Assembly: GCA_964006375.1 (NCBI GenBank)
Contig: OZ023265.1
Span: forward strand, 111,679,084-111,743,083
DNA length: 64,000 bases
Origin: Tillus elongatus
Lineage: Eukaryota > Arthropoda > Insecta > Coleoptera > Cleridae
Direction: 5' to 3'
Below are positions 22,805-36,569 of this stretch, piece by piece (the stretch's first letter is position 1; every line of letters begins with the position of its first letter). Made by a program: the position numbers and the translations under genes. The notes beneath the pieces were generated by a model. It saw nothing but the letters and a program-made list of their open reading frames with translations. It did no database searches and was not told where the DNA came from.

Positions 22805-22930
22805 ATCGATAACTCAAAAAAAAGCTTTACTGACCAGGATCAAATTTAGGAACTACCCTTATTTTGCTAATGCCCTACATGGGTTCGTTCATCAGACCTT
22901 AACACCAAATTTTCCTTCACAAAGAATTAA
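22805..22930 (-). repeat. RML-like inverted L module, diverged
   Basis: Begins tccaatcgataactcaaaaa and has gatcaaatttaggaactac and gggttcgttcatcagac, in the order of an inverted L module. No TA array is present at this copy. Confidence 0.4.
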
Positions 22931-22939
22931 TGAATAATC

Positions 22940-25900
22940 CTAAAAATGCAATATCTTTTAAACTGTTTAAGTGATTGAATAGAAAAAACACGACTTAAAA
23001 GCACATAGAAAGGTGTAGTTGTGTGCCAATTTTCAAGTCTTTTAACTAAAGAAAAATTAATTTATTCAAAAATAATAATAAAATAATCCTTGACATCACT
23101 TCAAATTCTAATATGTTATTCAAATAAATCGTAGATAAAAATATAACCAGTGCAAGTTACAATCATTGCAAGATGTCAAGATGTAGCTGTTTCTTACCGG
23201 AGTTGTCAGATTTTAACAAATTGCATGTAGTTAAACCTTTCATGTGTAAACATCTTAAAGTTTCACAACTTCTGATAATATAGAAAACATTTTATAAGAT
23301 TCAATTTTATCAGTTAACAAAATTTGGTAGTTAGTAATCCATAGCTGTATTTAATACCTGCAAATTTCGAATTACCTATTTCTCATGATCTTTAATCTAT
23401 CCCTACAATCCTAATTTACTCTATCTGACAAGGTTGTTAAACTGCGTTTGTGTTGGAGCTCCGCTTTCATTTGTCATTTTGTGGTAATCCCATTTATTGT
23501 CAATTGTCAATATCAAATTTAAGTTTTGGACATGATACAATGACTAGAGAGATATGGCATTGCAGCTACCTGTTTTTGCACTGCCACCCGCATGCCTCAT
23601 GGGGTGATTACAGTCGCAACATAATAATATTATGCTGTGGAACAGTCAGTTTGATGTTTCATCACATGTCCTAACCTCTTAACAAATTACGAAACTGTTG
23701 TTTTTTTATTAGATTTTATAAATGTATTTTACAACCTTGTGTGTACATACAGTTAGAAGTCATTTTTTATGATCAGGATATTACTGTGCCATGATGATGA
23801 AATTAAGTTTATGACTGTTAACGCGCTCTAAATAACTTCTCTACTTTTTAAGTTTGTGTCGCCCCAATTGTAATTAAGGGCCTTCCTTAATTATACTTAT
23901 CTTGTACTTATCTATGGAATATAAAAATGGAAAAGGAATGAAAATGTTAGTAAAACCATTTAATTTAGTGCTGCATTCTATATTATCTGAAAAAAACCTT
24001 ATAGGCGACCTAGTGAAATGTAATTTCGGTAAACTTGCAATTTACTGCACGGAGGGTTTTAGAAATTGTGTTTTAGAAACATGATTAGAACTCCACCTGG
24101 ATGTAGAAGCCTCTAGACCTATATTGAAGAAGGGTGCTGGGCGGGAAAGAAAAAGAGAAAAAGAGAAAAATTAACTCAGTCGGACGTCGAAAAGATATGT
24201 TTCTCACATTTTGCAGCAATGCATCCTTTACCACATTTCTACCCTAGAAAACACTCATATTCGCTCCAGGTCCCGTAACTTTCTTGGGGGTCACTCCCAG
24301 GATATTTTTATTGTGATTTATACTCTAAAGTTGCTTGCATGCATGCACAAATAGAAGGAAAACCCCCGTGTTTTTGAGTGAGGGGGCAGGAACTCTCTTC
24401 GTCCTGGGGGTGATTCTTCCCATTTTGCCTATATACAAACACCCACAATGCATGAACCACAGGAATTTTTTATGTTCATCTTTCTAGTGTATTTTTGTTG
24501 AGTAGGTTTCTTGTTTATAAATTGATTTATTTGAGTTTTGTATCCAAATTTCTGTATAAATATTTATGTCAAAGATCATGTTTTTGCTTGCCCTTCTTTA
24601 CATTATTTTGTACTGTTCCTAAATAAATAAAGTAATTTTTATGAATTTTTAAGATAAGACTAAATCGCTATTATATTATACATTATTATTATGAAAATCA
24701 CTACTATAATGGACTTGCTGCGTTCCAAACTTTTGTAAAATATGTTGTGGCGATTTGGGCTCTGCAAGTGCATCAGTGTTCATCACATGTTCCAATATTC
24801 ACTTAACGCAACGCACTTTTATTCAGCAACACTAACGTAGACTGATCGATTTAGAGACATACAAAAACTAAAACTGACTCAATCAATATATATGTTTCAA
24901 GGGTCCTTGTTGCCACATTATTAAAAAAATACTTTTAGAGTCTTTATAATCATCTTCTTAAAAGCCAGGTTTTGACAAAAGTTCGCCAAAGCGGATCTAG
25001 TATCAGCTAAAGTTGTTGAGTACCACAGTGCATATCATGTGCTTCTTTTTGTGAACACCGTCATAGGAACAAACGATACTTGCGTAAAACAAATCAACCA
25101 ATTTCCACTTGGTTCAACTGGTAGTTGTGAGTTAAATATATCTAACGTTTTGAGTTTTTTTCTGCCCAACAAGGCGTTAATACGATTACAACGTCGCGCT
25201 AAAGACTATTTGTTATATGTTGTGCTACAGAACATCCAGCAACAAGTTTATTAATTTATAATTTACTAATCCCGTCAACTATATAGATCGCTTTGCGGTA
25301 TTCGTTGAATAATATATGCCTTTGATTCAACCATGTCCCTGTTTCACATCTTCGTTGTTGGTTTCTTTCACGGCTCACTAATCTTTTCTTGCCCCCTTGC
25401 GTGGAGAACACATAGCAAATGCGCTGTGGATGTTTCATGTGTTTCTCTTGATTTTCGTCCTTATGAACAATAAGTAACTTGTTAGGATTTGTGGGCTGTC
25501 TAATTAGGATCTATTCAAGTGTTCAGTGCGCTCTTCAGTTTTCGCTGCCTGCGAGCCCTGCTAAACTTCTTCCCGACATTGTTTTAAAACGATCAATCAA
25601 TTTAATACAAGATTGTTGCCATTATATTCAATCAACTATGGGCTGCTGTATTCCCCTGTGAGATCTGGGGTGTTCGCTGTAGCTTCAAGACTTTGTTATT
25701 AAGTAGATTATGAATTAAAAGTTTCATTATAATCGAAAACAACGGATCTTAATTATGATGAAAAAGTAAATAGCAGTATCTGTATTCCCGTAGATTTTCA
25801 TAAATGAGTTGAGTTAATCGGGTTCTTCTTTGCAATTAATTATTGTCCTTTTGGCTCTTATCATCGTCCTGATTGGTAATTTAAATGGCATCTAGATATA

Positions 25901-28475
25901 ATGCAGCATACCTTATCAATAACCTGATCCTCTTAATTTGCAAAGATTCCGTTACATCATTCTTGTTAGCTTTTTTCATAAGATTTTGCAGACGTTGCAG
26001 CACTAGCTGAGTTTTTCAGCTATCTTTGTATTAATGTTATCTTTGTAAATACTTCTATTTCACCCTTTTGTGTCCTGTGTATTTGTGTGAGTCTGTTACG
26101 ATAGATCCATAGATATAAAAATATATTTATATATTATATAAAAATATACTTACCTCTAAGTGGGGTTCTTAGAGGGTTTTTAAAACAAACCCTGAAATAG
26201 GCTAGGGGCCATAAAAAAGTGTCCACCTAGTATGACTTATCTAAGGTCAAATAAATAATATTTTTCAATACACAGAGTACATAACATTTGGATAACCATC
26301 CAGAATTTGCAAGGCACGATCTAACTTACCCAAGAGGCTTAAGCAACCGGTTTTGTTACAGTGGCGAAGGGTGTGTTTCTTAGAATTCACATCAATACGT
26401 TCAGTATAGCCTACACACTAGAATTATATCAGTCATGTCAGGTAATTTAGCATACTAGGCTACCTCTTGGAGTACTACTTTGAATTGGATCTTCAAATTA
26501 CCAAGTAATTTGCTCAGAATTATTGATCTCCCATTTAAATTCAAATCAAAAATTATCAGTGACAAATATGAGCTATGGCGACACACTGACAGATAAAGTA
26601 ACATAAAATATAACCTTTCAAAAGAGTTTTACTCTGAGCAGTACTAAGTGATTATTTAAACCAGGTAAAACAGCAAAATGAATAACTTACATATCCAAGG
26701 AAATAAGGTGATTATGTCTAGTAAGGCATAAAAAATAAGCTTCACTTTATCCTACACGCTCTAGTTTTCAAGCAAGGGATATACCAAGCAAAGTGAAACA
26801 GATGTATATCTTAATAAAGGTGTCTGGTCTCACATCAGTCAAATGGTTACTCGGGTGAATCCCATGTAAAATATATAACTTTAATCTTAGATTATTTTAC
26901 CACAAGTATGCTATAAATAATCAACCAATACTACTTTAGCTACAAAATATCATCTCATAGATGGTCATAAAGTATACATCCCCATCACAATATAAATTAT
27001 AGTGGTTTATTGAAATAATGCAAGCTAAACTAATAACTCGTAATGTATACCGTGTTTTAACAAGCGAAGTAAGAAATGAAAGTAGCAACTGATAATAACC
27101 TTACAATTATTGAATTAGTAAATTACAAAGGTAATATGCTAGAGATGGAAGGGATCCGTATGATTTCTTAATGCGATAAAATCTGAAATTACATGCCTTA
27201 ATTTTGTTCACAAAAAATATCGTTTAAAATGATGACTAAGTGCTCTTAATATTTTTTTACACTCAAACGAGGTACATTGTGTCTTCGCCGTTAATAGTTT
27301 AAATTAAAAATCAAAGAGTTACATTACCAATCTTTCCAATTTCCAACCCTGCATCTTAAGACTACTAAAGAACTCCCATTTTTTAAATAACCTGGTTAAT
27401 AATCATCACCATTTAGTGTGATTGGGGTTGGTTACCAAACTAGTTTCCAATAATTGAAATTGTAACAATAAATTGGTAGTTTTCAGTAATTAGAGGGAAT
27501 AATTTTACATGATATAAAAGCATCCAACACTATCCACTCACTAGTTGACTAACATATGAAGTGTCTTAAGACTTTTCAAAGAAAAATATAAGATGCAAAG
27601 TAAAGCGAATGTTGTGCAGGCGGAGAAGAAAAAAGGCCCAAAATAAACAGAAGTAGCATTATAAAAACAGTATAAAACATCACTGGCTGCCAAGTGCAAT
27701 TGATATAGTTACCTAAGGTTGTCGTTTGGCCTCGTTTCCAAAAAAAGATTGTGGCAAAACTATACCAATCCATGAGATTTCCAATTTTTCAATAAATGTT
27801 GTCCACAAAATACGAGGAGATATCTTATTCCTATACTTCCAATATAATATACAACGCTCTCCTACAAGAGCGCTCACAAAAGAAGCACTTGAATTATGAA
27901 GTGAAATGCCACTATCTTATTACTTATCTATTACAACTGATTTTACGGTTTCAACAAAGAGGTCCAACTAAAACTGTTTCTATCCACATAGCAACATAGA
28001 AGGCGATAGAAACTAGAAGCTTCTCAATGCGCATAAGTTCACTAACGCCGATATCGACTCGATGTAGCGCCATTGGTGAAGGATGACATTTGTTTCACCG
28101 ACAACCATAAACATAAACAACATGTGAAAATGAATATAAATCACATGTTTAATATTATAGTCGCGAAGTGAATGTTTCCTAGCCATCATACTACAATACA
28201 TACAAATAGAGGTGGGTACAAAATATCATTCCGCTTTTAGTGTTATTAATACCAATGAAAGACTTTTACCACAGAAGCAGAAAATAATCCTGCGACTGAA
28301 GTTTGAGCATAATCACATCGCTAACAGAGTACAAACCTTCCAACTATGATGACCAATAAACGAATAATGACTTAATATATCATTTTCTTTTAAATAACTG
28401 GGCAATAAAATTGGTAAAAGTAAGACGTTACTTTTACTCGTCAGCAAGACAAATAAGTTAGGTTACATTCTAACC
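22940..28475. other. long stretch without recognised genes or repeats
   Basis: AT-rich sequence with only short chance frames on both strands. Two small items: the inverted end of an M2-type TIR element near 24695-24730 (ctataatggacttgctgcg), and a segment near 24270-24320 (caggtcccgtaactttcttg) resembling 50725-50785. No exon-like frame could be supported. Confidence 0.4.
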
Positions 28476-28479
28476 AGTG

Positions 28480-29200
28480 CACACAAATCGATAAACACAT
28501 ATACAGATAGCCAACCTGCAATGAAGGCTCTTGGTTACTACCGTTGTAATTCAAAAACGGTATGGAGTTGTAAATCTGCCCTCAACGAACTGGGCAGCTG
28601 TAATGGTGGCAATGTTGAGGCCGACGCGCTTGCCTGGAGTGGTGCCCAGAGGGACTTTATCGGACAAGAACCGGTGCTGGAGGTAACATCATGCACAGAA
28701 AATCGCACCTTACAGACATGGACAGAAAGAATGACAATCCAGCAATAGCAAAATCTGGCAGGGTTAGCTCACTCTAAGGCCTTCATAAATTGTCTGTTTG
28801 AGTCAAGGGCTAAAAAACTTCTAGAGCTAAACAGACAACAACTGAGTACTCTAGTCGGCCTGTATACAGGACACTGCCGCTTGCGTCACCACATGTACTG
28901 AATTGGAGTCGGTCAGGAAACTGAGTGCCGGCTGTGTATAGAGAGTGACGAGACAGCAGAGCACATACTGTGCTCCTGTCCGATGGCGCAAAGGACTAGA
29001 TACCTGTACTTTGGCAAGACAAAGCTTGCTCCGGAAGATCTGGATCAACTTTCGCCCACAAAGATTATCGACCTCTGCAGGAGGCTGGCTTTGTTGGGCG
29101 AAATATAAACCATTAGGGGTGAGCCACAATAGAACTTAGGGTCGCGGTGGAGGGACCGCTTTGGCCAACTTACATTCAAACCTAACCTATACTAACCTAC
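28480..29200 (+). pseudogene. LINE RNase H and C-terminal zinc-binding region
   Basis: The plus strand encodes TYTDSQPAMKALGYYRCNSK and VWSCKSALNELG, then NVEADALAWSGA, as in the RNase H domain at the end of some LINE ORF2 proteins. The segment that should lie between them (the ribonuclease H core near the WVPGH-type motif) is deleted. After a stop at 28746 the frame goes on with LLELNRQQLSTLVGLYTGH and a CX2CX8HX3C zinc-binding pattern (CRLC ... HILC, about 28924-28975), then LSPTKIIDLCRRLALLG. At least two stops break the frame. The tail at 29165-29205 has a few cctaacct-like units, probably 3'-UTR sequence. Confidence 0.75.
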
Positions 29201-29239
29201 ATTCTAATTAAACCCTGACTCAATAAATGTATCGGTTCT

Positions 29240-30025
29240 ATGCTTTATTATTCTGGTTCAGGAAATTATCTATTACATAATATTCTCTATTGCATCTCAT
29301 CGTTCTACAAACTGTTAAACATTAACCTAATACTTACTGTCTAAACTCACGAGTCTACGATCGTTTCTAACGTAGAATTGCTTATTATTCATTATTTCCA
29401 ACGATAACTTTTAATCTAAACATTAAAGTACTACCAAAATTGCACATGGAGTCTTCTTTACATTTTAGTTTAGGCAAGTGCTATTATTGTCTGCGTTTTA
29501 TGATCATGTATAAGAGGGGGTTACTAAATTAAATAATGCCAAATTACTAAATAAAAATATACTTACTTTTAACTAAACCTTAACTTAATAAATGTGTGAC
29601 TTACCCAGGCATAGGGTTTTTGTATATTTAACTGGAAGACAAGTTTGTAAAGAGGGTTTTTAACAGCAATCAATTTTATTTACAGCTCATTCATTAACCC
29701 AGACAATGAAATCCTCCACGATAATTGATAAGAGAATAAAATATAAAATTGGTTTTAAAAGTGTTGTAATTTCAAGTTTTTCTTATATCTTGATAAGACC
29801 GGCAGATAAAAATACTAGGCAATAAAATAAGACAACGTAAAAGAAGACTCTAGATAGCGACACTATACAGTGACATTAGTTTGCTATCAACAGTTAAAAC
29901 AGTATACAACCAATAGGTTTTTAACCATTGAAAATACAACTCTTCTGAACAGTAAACAAACGACGGTTTTTATAAGTGTAAGTAGTCTGTGGCCAATAGA
30001 CATTATCATCTGAGGTCATGCCTGC
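29240..30025. other. unassigned AT-rich sequence
   Basis: No features recognised before the (CA)n tract. Confidence 0.35.
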
Positions 30026-30027
30026 AT

Positions 30028-30031
<4 letters not shown>

Positions 30032-30062
<31 letters not shown>
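30032..30062. repeat. (CA)n microsatellite
   Basis: About 15 CA units, not attached to TA or to an RML copy. Confidence 0.9.
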
Positions 30063-30068
<6 letters not shown>

Positions 30069-30290
30069 AGTGATTTTGTGTTAGGTGTTGTTTATGTGTC
30101 CAGTGCTCCACAAGGTGTTTGATGAAAGTTATATTCGATATCCCTTTTATGTCTAGTTTAAGCATCTATATGCAGTGTGATCAAATCATAACAAGTCTGC
30201 AACACCGTTGCCAGCATTACATCTGCACGGCTTTCGGCTTTTATTTAACCATATTGATGGTTTCAGAGACTTGTAACGGTATAATACTTA

Positions 30291-30884
30291 CTATATATCT
30301 TTTGGTATAGCCTGTAGATCCTGTTTGTTTGAACTATTTCTCCCTCACTAATTAGTAATATGAGCCTTACTTACGGGTACCCTGTCTGGTTCTTTATCCT
30401 AATTAATTCACTTATCACCTTGTTAAACTGTCATTGTCGCACTCTGTAAAATAAATCTGATTGCACATTGGAGGTTCCCAAAATAGGTGACGGACGTAAT
30501 AACCTGATGTGAAGTATCCCGTGTCGTCTTTGTTGTAACTACCATTGATTTATAGATAACTATACTTCACACGGATTTATTGGATCACTGGCACTATATA
30601 TCTTTTGGTGTAGCCTGTAGATCCAGTTTGTTTGAACTACTTCTCCCTTACTAATTAGTAATATGAGCCTTATTTACGGGTATCCTGTCTGGTTGTTTAT
30701 CATAATTAATTGACTTATTACACTTTGTTAAACTGATAGTGTGGCACTCTGTAAAATAAATATGATTGCACATTGGAGGTTCCCAAAATAGATATCGTAC
30801 GTAATAACCTGATGTGAAGTATCACGTGTCATCTTTGTTTTATCTACCATTGATTTATAGATAATTTTACTTTACACGGATTTA
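30291..30884. repeat. tandem duplication, about 303-bp unit
   Basis: The first copy (30291-30580) and second copy (30594-30884) both start ctatatatcttttggt and end acacggattta. They share long identical runs such as agcctgtagatcc and attgcacattggaggttccc, with about one difference in 15-20 bases by eye. The unit has no open frame or recognised element. Confidence 0.8.
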
Positions 30885-30889
30885 TCATG

Positions 30890-33160
30890 TGGTAGGAGAG
30901 ATTAGTCAGTTGGTGAAAATGCAAACCACATCGTTTATTTATTTGGCTGTTAATTCTTGAGTCATTGTTTTTCTCCTCTTTTATAATGATAGAGTATTAA
31001 AATTTGCTTGATATCAGAAGTCACACAGACATACCATTTCTAAAGATTCTTCGTATCGGAAAAATATTCTACATCAACGCCACCTATAAGTTCATTTAAT
31101 GCATCTTGCTTGAGCTTTCAAACAAAAGTCATCGTTGACCACCTAGGTAGTTAAGTTTTAACGGATTACAAAAACTATATTCCGTCCTCGGCTTGTAATC
31201 TCTTAAATTTTCACAATAGTACCCCCATTATCAAAAATCTGCCAACTTTTCGAAAATTTTTGGTAGAATTTAAATTACAAAAAGGACACGTAACATCGGA
31301 AAAATGCCTTTTCAAGTTCTTGCCATCGAATAATTTCTTTCAACGCTAGAACCGCCCAAAATCTGCGTATGATAAATCTACGTTAGTCTGCTTAGACGTA
31401 ACCAGCGATGGCCACAGTCATTTGTTTTTTGCAAAGTTGAAAAATATGTGGCCTATGAGTTTTACGTCAAGAGAAGGAGGGCTTGTACTTGCGGATAACA
31501 CCACATAGAAACTGAAACAAACCACAAAGGTGGGCCTAGTTCCTGTAAATATTTTTTTAAGTTTTAAAGTAAGGATTTCCTCATTAAGGAAAAAACATCT
31601 TTCAGTATTCCGACCCATGTAATTTTTAGCCACTAGAAATATTTGTAGTTACGAAAGCGATAACAAATGGTGTATTTACCTGCATTATGTGTTATGAATG
31701 AAATTTAATTAGGCTAATTATAATTTAGGAAATAGTTGACTCACTGAGCTGATAACATCGGAACTAGTGCAGCTGATCGTTAATCGTCGAGTGTTTGCGG
31801 ACTAATAGGGAACCAGTGAGGCACAATACAAGTGGGAACATTAGCTGCATGAAGCAAATATTCCCCAGGCATTACGTGATGCAACCACGGGCCTCATATG
31901 TTGATTCATATTTAATTTAAGAGTAACGATATCACTTTTACGTGATCCAGCCTTAATTAGTTTACCTATTTAACATTGTTAATTTCGCGTTGTTTGGTAA
32001 TTAAGACCTGTTAGAAGCAGGCACTTTGCATAGTATCGAATATGACACAGGTTTAGTACAGCGTTACATTTGACCACGGTATGTACCGAAAAATCAATAA
32101 ACAATAAAGGACCTAATTATGTAGGCAATTTGTTAAAACTAAGCAAATTAGTTTTTATATAAAAACTTACTTATATCGATGTTGTTAAAAAAGTCTTAAA
32201 TTTTATATTAAATGTAAACTTCTTCGTTTTCTAGTATTGACGCTATCGACATTTTTGGGTAGCAACATGTATTTTTTTATTGTAATAAGGCATATAATTG
32301 CCAAAGTGGCAACATTGAAATCTTGGTACCTTCTATGACAATTTTCAATAAGTTATGGGTTTAAAATTCTTTTTAAAAATGCTTTAATTATTTAGGTGTA
32401 CCAAAATGAAAAAAATAGCCATATTGAATTTATGAAAGCGGCAACTAGCGTACTGTATTTTACTAGTGAAGACCTTTTGTTGTCCATATCAAGGAGAAAG
32501 AAATATTCTGTAATCTTACGTCAACTGCTATTTTTGATTTACGAAAACTGCACACAGCACACTGTTATTTACTTGTAAAGCCCCATCTTCTAATACCCAT
32601 GTCAAATGTGTTGTGAAAAAAAGTATGTGCCTCCATATTGCGTTGGCCGTCATATTGAATATATGAAAGCGTCACCCACCCGCGGTATTTTACTCGTGAA
32701 AAGTTGTTTCGCATAACACAATGTTGAACTGAGAAAAAACAGCACTCCTATGATGTTAAAATCCAATATGGAGTTTGTAAGAAATAAGAAAGCGGATAAT
32801 GTACTAAATAAGGCGAAACGTTGTTGAAAAAATTTGTGCTGCTGTTAGATAGAAGACTGGTAATGCCAACAAGAATGTATTGCCCATCTCTATGAAAATT
32901 GCGTTTATGAACTCGGTTACTCTATGGCCACAAGCATCTTATAAAGTGTGTTGGTAACAGCGACCACCCTGGAATTATATTTATGGAAGGAAACAGAAAT
33001 GACAGTTGTAGAACAATGTAGAATCTCAATGTTCAGTATAAATAGGCAAGCCGCAGATAAAGTAGGCCAGTCAGTAATGGGTTAGTGTTGATGTATAATA
33101 AGCGACCATATAAGGAGTATAGTGAAATATAGTTCTATGAACATTTAGTAATAAAGATAA
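30890..33160. other. mostly unassigned; small inverted R-like piece
   Basis: At about 31525-31610 there is a diverged inverted R module (gtgggcctagttcctgtaaa, aaggatttcctcattaag). Near 32400-32560 and 32640-32720 two stretches share catattgaat, tatgaaagcg and tattttact and may be a diverged duplication. No gene recognised. Confidence 0.35.
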
Positions 33161-33164
33161 ATAT

Positions 33165-34260
33165 TTTAGTTGATGGTGGTGTTGGAAAATAGTTGGTTGT
33201 AACAATTGAGTAGTTTGAAAAACTCTGTTTTGTTAGTCAACAAATCCAGAACCCGGGAGAACGTAACAGTATTTTTAGTTTCTTTAAACGAATAAGACAG
33301 GCGAAAATCAAAAATCACTTTTTTAAGTTTTTTGACAATTTTTTGAACGACACTTGAATGAAGTTGGTATATTGGCATATTAAAGAGTACACAATTTAAC
33401 AATTTTCCGAATTCAAACCTAACTTCTATTACTTCCACGTCGTCACAGCATCGTCGTAAAAAGTGTGAAAACATATACAAAACATGATTTGGGAACGAAA
33501 TTTTTTTGTCTGTATGTATGTCTGTCTGTTTGTAGCCACGATAACTTTAGAACGAATTGAGATACCGTCTTTAAATTTGATATAGAGTTATCACCCAACA
33601 AACGAACGATTCGGATTGTTTTTGGGTAAAATCGCTCGAGGGGATAGATGATGAATGGGGAGTGATTTGATAAAAATTGACATTTTTTCGTTAAAACTCG
33701 AGTAATATAACGTTTTAGGGTTTATTTGTTAGAAAACTTTCAATTTCATCAAACATCTGGTATCCTGTACTGAAATTAAATTGAATGTTAGGGACTGGAA
33801 TATTCGTGACCAAAATCTAAATTGTTTTTTGCAAAAACGATGTAAAATGTCTCAAAGCATATAGAAAATTTGATTCTGGACCGAAAGTTATTTTGTCTGG
33901 CGGTCGGTCTGTCTGTAGGTCGACTGGTCTGTTGGCCTGTACGGGTGTGTTGTAGGTGCAATAACTGGAGAACGAATTGAGATATCATATTCAAATTTGG
34001 TATCCAGTTAGCACCCAAGAAAGAAACGCTTTGAATTATTTTGGGTAAGATCGTTTTAGAAGGTAGGGAATAAATGAGAAGTGATTTGGTGAAAATGGAC
34101 AGTTTTTTGTTAAAACTCGAGTAATATAACGTTTCAGAAGTTTATGGGTGCAGGAATATGAATATTTTTTTTGTGGTCAAGTCATGGACCCCAAGTTGAT
34201 TTAGTGAGAATGTTTTTTTGACAAGAGTAGATAATCACAGCTATGTGGAAGTTATTATTC
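33165..34260 (+). repeat. about 1-kb repeat with internal duplication, copy 1
   Basis: Two internal units (about 33470-33780 and 33825-34140) each carry gtctgtctgt-rich sequence, agaacgaattgagatac or a near match, a run of ttgggtaa, and ttaaaactcgagtaatataa. The flank ggtcaagtcatggacc at 34176 has an inverted counterpart at 41744. An inverted copy of the block lies at 41690-42540. The 104-codon minus-strand frame at 33480-33166 shows no known domain and lies inside the repeat. Confidence 0.7.
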
Positions 34261-34601
34261 AATTTGCAGCACTATTTGAAGCATATTCACGGCAAGGACG
34301 TCTATTTTTGCCATAATGGTTCAACTTGTTTATAGAAAATACAACGAAGGAGATAGCAAAAAATTGAACGATTCTATTGCGCAAAATAAGTTGGAACTGA
34401 ACACATGGAGGAAACTGTAAAACAGCAGTATAAGTTAATAAAGAAACAATCAGTTCATAGAGAATACAGTTTTTTTCATTTACTAAAAGATAAGTTTGGA
34501 TAAGATAGGATATGATAGAATGGCTCACTACGGCATACTTGCGGAGTATTGTAATGTGTAAATCGAAAATCTAGGCTCCGTGTTAGTAAGACATGAAAAG
34601 A

Positions 34602-34728
<127 letters not shown>

Positions 34729-34729
34729 T

Positions 34730-34860
34730 CCAAACGCCAGATCAAAAAAGACTTGACTGATTTCGACCAAATTTGGGAATTATCTTGATTTTGTTAATGG
34801 CTTGGATTAATTCGTAGATGGGCACCGTGCGTCAAATTTTTCTTCGAAAAAAATGTAAAG
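34730..34860 (-). repeat. RML-like inverted L module, diverged
   Basis: Has gatttcgaccaaatttggga, ttgttaatggcttgga and aattcgtagatgggcaccg in the order of an inverted L module. Confidence 0.4.
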
Positions 34861-34904
34861 AAAATTTTGAAAACGCAATATTTTTTGAAATATTGAAGTG
34901 TTTA

Positions 34905-35655
34905 GAATGAAAATTTGCACATATATAGGAGACGTTACAATATATCTGCTAACCAAATTTCAAATTCAATGGCATACGAGGAAAGGAATTATTGAAAAAT
35001 CAATATTGTAAATGAATAAACAGTTTAAGATATCAGTTCAAATTTCATACAGCCTTTCCCACGATAAGTATGGTTAGACTGTGAATGTGTATTTTTGAGT
35101 AAATAATTTAAATAGAGACAACAGTCACCTGACAATTAAATATAAAGAAGCCGGGTTGTCGGATTTAATAAAATTTCTTATGAATCTTAAAATGTAAAAT
35201 ATATGGTCATAACACATGTTTGTACTTTGGTGACAAATAAAAGTTCGTCAAAAAATTAATCCATTTAATAAATGTGGCTCAATATTAATAAATGTTGAGT
35301 TACCAATAATTTCTCATTCCATTTATCATCAATTCTAATTTACTCAATCCGACACCGCTGCATGGTAGGCCAACTGTCATCGCGAAACGGGAATCGCCGA
35401 CTGCCGACGCCGAAACGCAAGACACTCAACGTGTTATTTACATTTATTTAAATTGAAATTTTTTGCTATATTACAGAATATACCAAACAGAAGTTTCACT
35501 TTAATGAAATGGTTTAAAACTATAAGTTCAGTACTAATTTCCGACGCTTCAGCGCCAGTAACATTATAATCCAGAAAATTATTCAATTTGAAATATCAAT
35601 CTTACCTCAAAACATTCGAAGATTCGTTATTTCATTATTATTGTTTATGGTTTAT
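34905..35655. other. unassigned AT-rich sequence
   Basis: Nothing recognised apart from a short GC-richer patch near 35360-35430 (cgggaatcgccgactgccgac). Confidence 0.35.
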
Positions 35656-35662
35656 TTTGACA

Positions 35663-36325
35663 TTGACGCAGCAAGTGAGTTACGGTAATGAACAAGAATA
35701 TAATTAGAACATCTGCGTTATGGTAGGGAACATGATATAATTTATCAAGGGAAACGGAAATTTTTTAAAATATATATTGACGCAGCAAGTGTTTTACGAT
35801 AATGAACACGAATATATTTAAAACATGTGCGTTATGGTAGGGAGTATGATATAAAACGGAAATGTTTTAAAATTACCTACATTGACGCAGCAAGTGAGTT
35901 ACGGTAATGAACAAGAATATAATTAATACATCTGCGTTATGGTAGGGAATATGATGTAATTTATGAAGTAAAATGGATTTTTTTTAAATTACCTATATTG
36001 AGGCAGCAAGTGTGTTACTGTCATCCAATCCATGTGCGATATGGTAGGGAGCAGGATATAATTTATCAAGAAAACAGATTTTTTTTAAATATACCTATAT
36101 TGACGCAGCAAGTGTTTTACGGTAATGAACACAAATATAATTAATAAATGTGCGTTATGGTAGGGAATGATATAATTTATAAAGTAAAACGGATTTTTTT
36201 AAAAGTTGCCTATATTGACGCAGAAAGTGTGTTACGGTCATGAAAAAGAATATAATTAATCCATGTGCGGATAACTTCAAGTTTGTTCTAAAAAACCTTT
36301 TTTGCTGTTTATTGTTTGCAAAAGC
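35663..36325 (+). repeat. six-copy tandem repeat built from TIR sequence
   Basis: The TIR motif ttgacgcagcaagtg begins units at 35663, 35777, 35882, 35998, 36100 and 36215, giving spacings of 102-116 bp. Each of the first five units also has a second partial motif, tgcgttatggtaggg or a near match, about 60 bp further on. The units resemble the terminal sequence of M1 and M2 elements, not their interiors. The array lies within an element whose right TIR is at 36526-36566. Confidence 0.8.
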
Positions 36326-36566
36326 TGAATGGGCTGACTAAAAAGACTTTGCAGTACTTACATATTATATCTAAGACCAATTTTTAATTTTTTAGCTCTG
36401 GATGAAATATATATATTTTAAATAAGCGCTAACTGGGACTCTAAAACCGATATCCAAGGTCCATTTAAATTTTAATAATTAGTTTTCATAGTATATATTA
36501 CTAATAGTGTACAATTCTTATGAAAATTCACTACTATAAAGCACTTGCTGCGTCCCGAACTTTTTA
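36326..36566 (+). mobile_element. M2-type TIR element, right end
   Basis: gatatccaaggtccatttaa and the end ctactataaagcacttgctg are colinear with 51415-51550 of the M2 element. With the tandem array to the left it forms an element of about 0.9 kb. Confidence 0.6.
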
Positions 36567-36569
36567 ATG

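Noticed and set aside
29165..29210. cctaacct-like units as possible telomere-type (TTAGG)n sequence
   Set aside because: Only two or three imperfect units next to a LINE tail; better explained as LINE 3' sequence.
33166..33480. 104-codon minus-strand frame as a gene
   Set aside because: It lies inside a 1-kb repeat that has an inverted copy elsewhere, and has no recognised motif.
35663..36325. CRISPR-like array
   Set aside because: Units of 102-116 bp vary in length and the intervening sequence is also repeated, so there are no unique spacers; the host is a eukaryote and the unit derives from a TIR.
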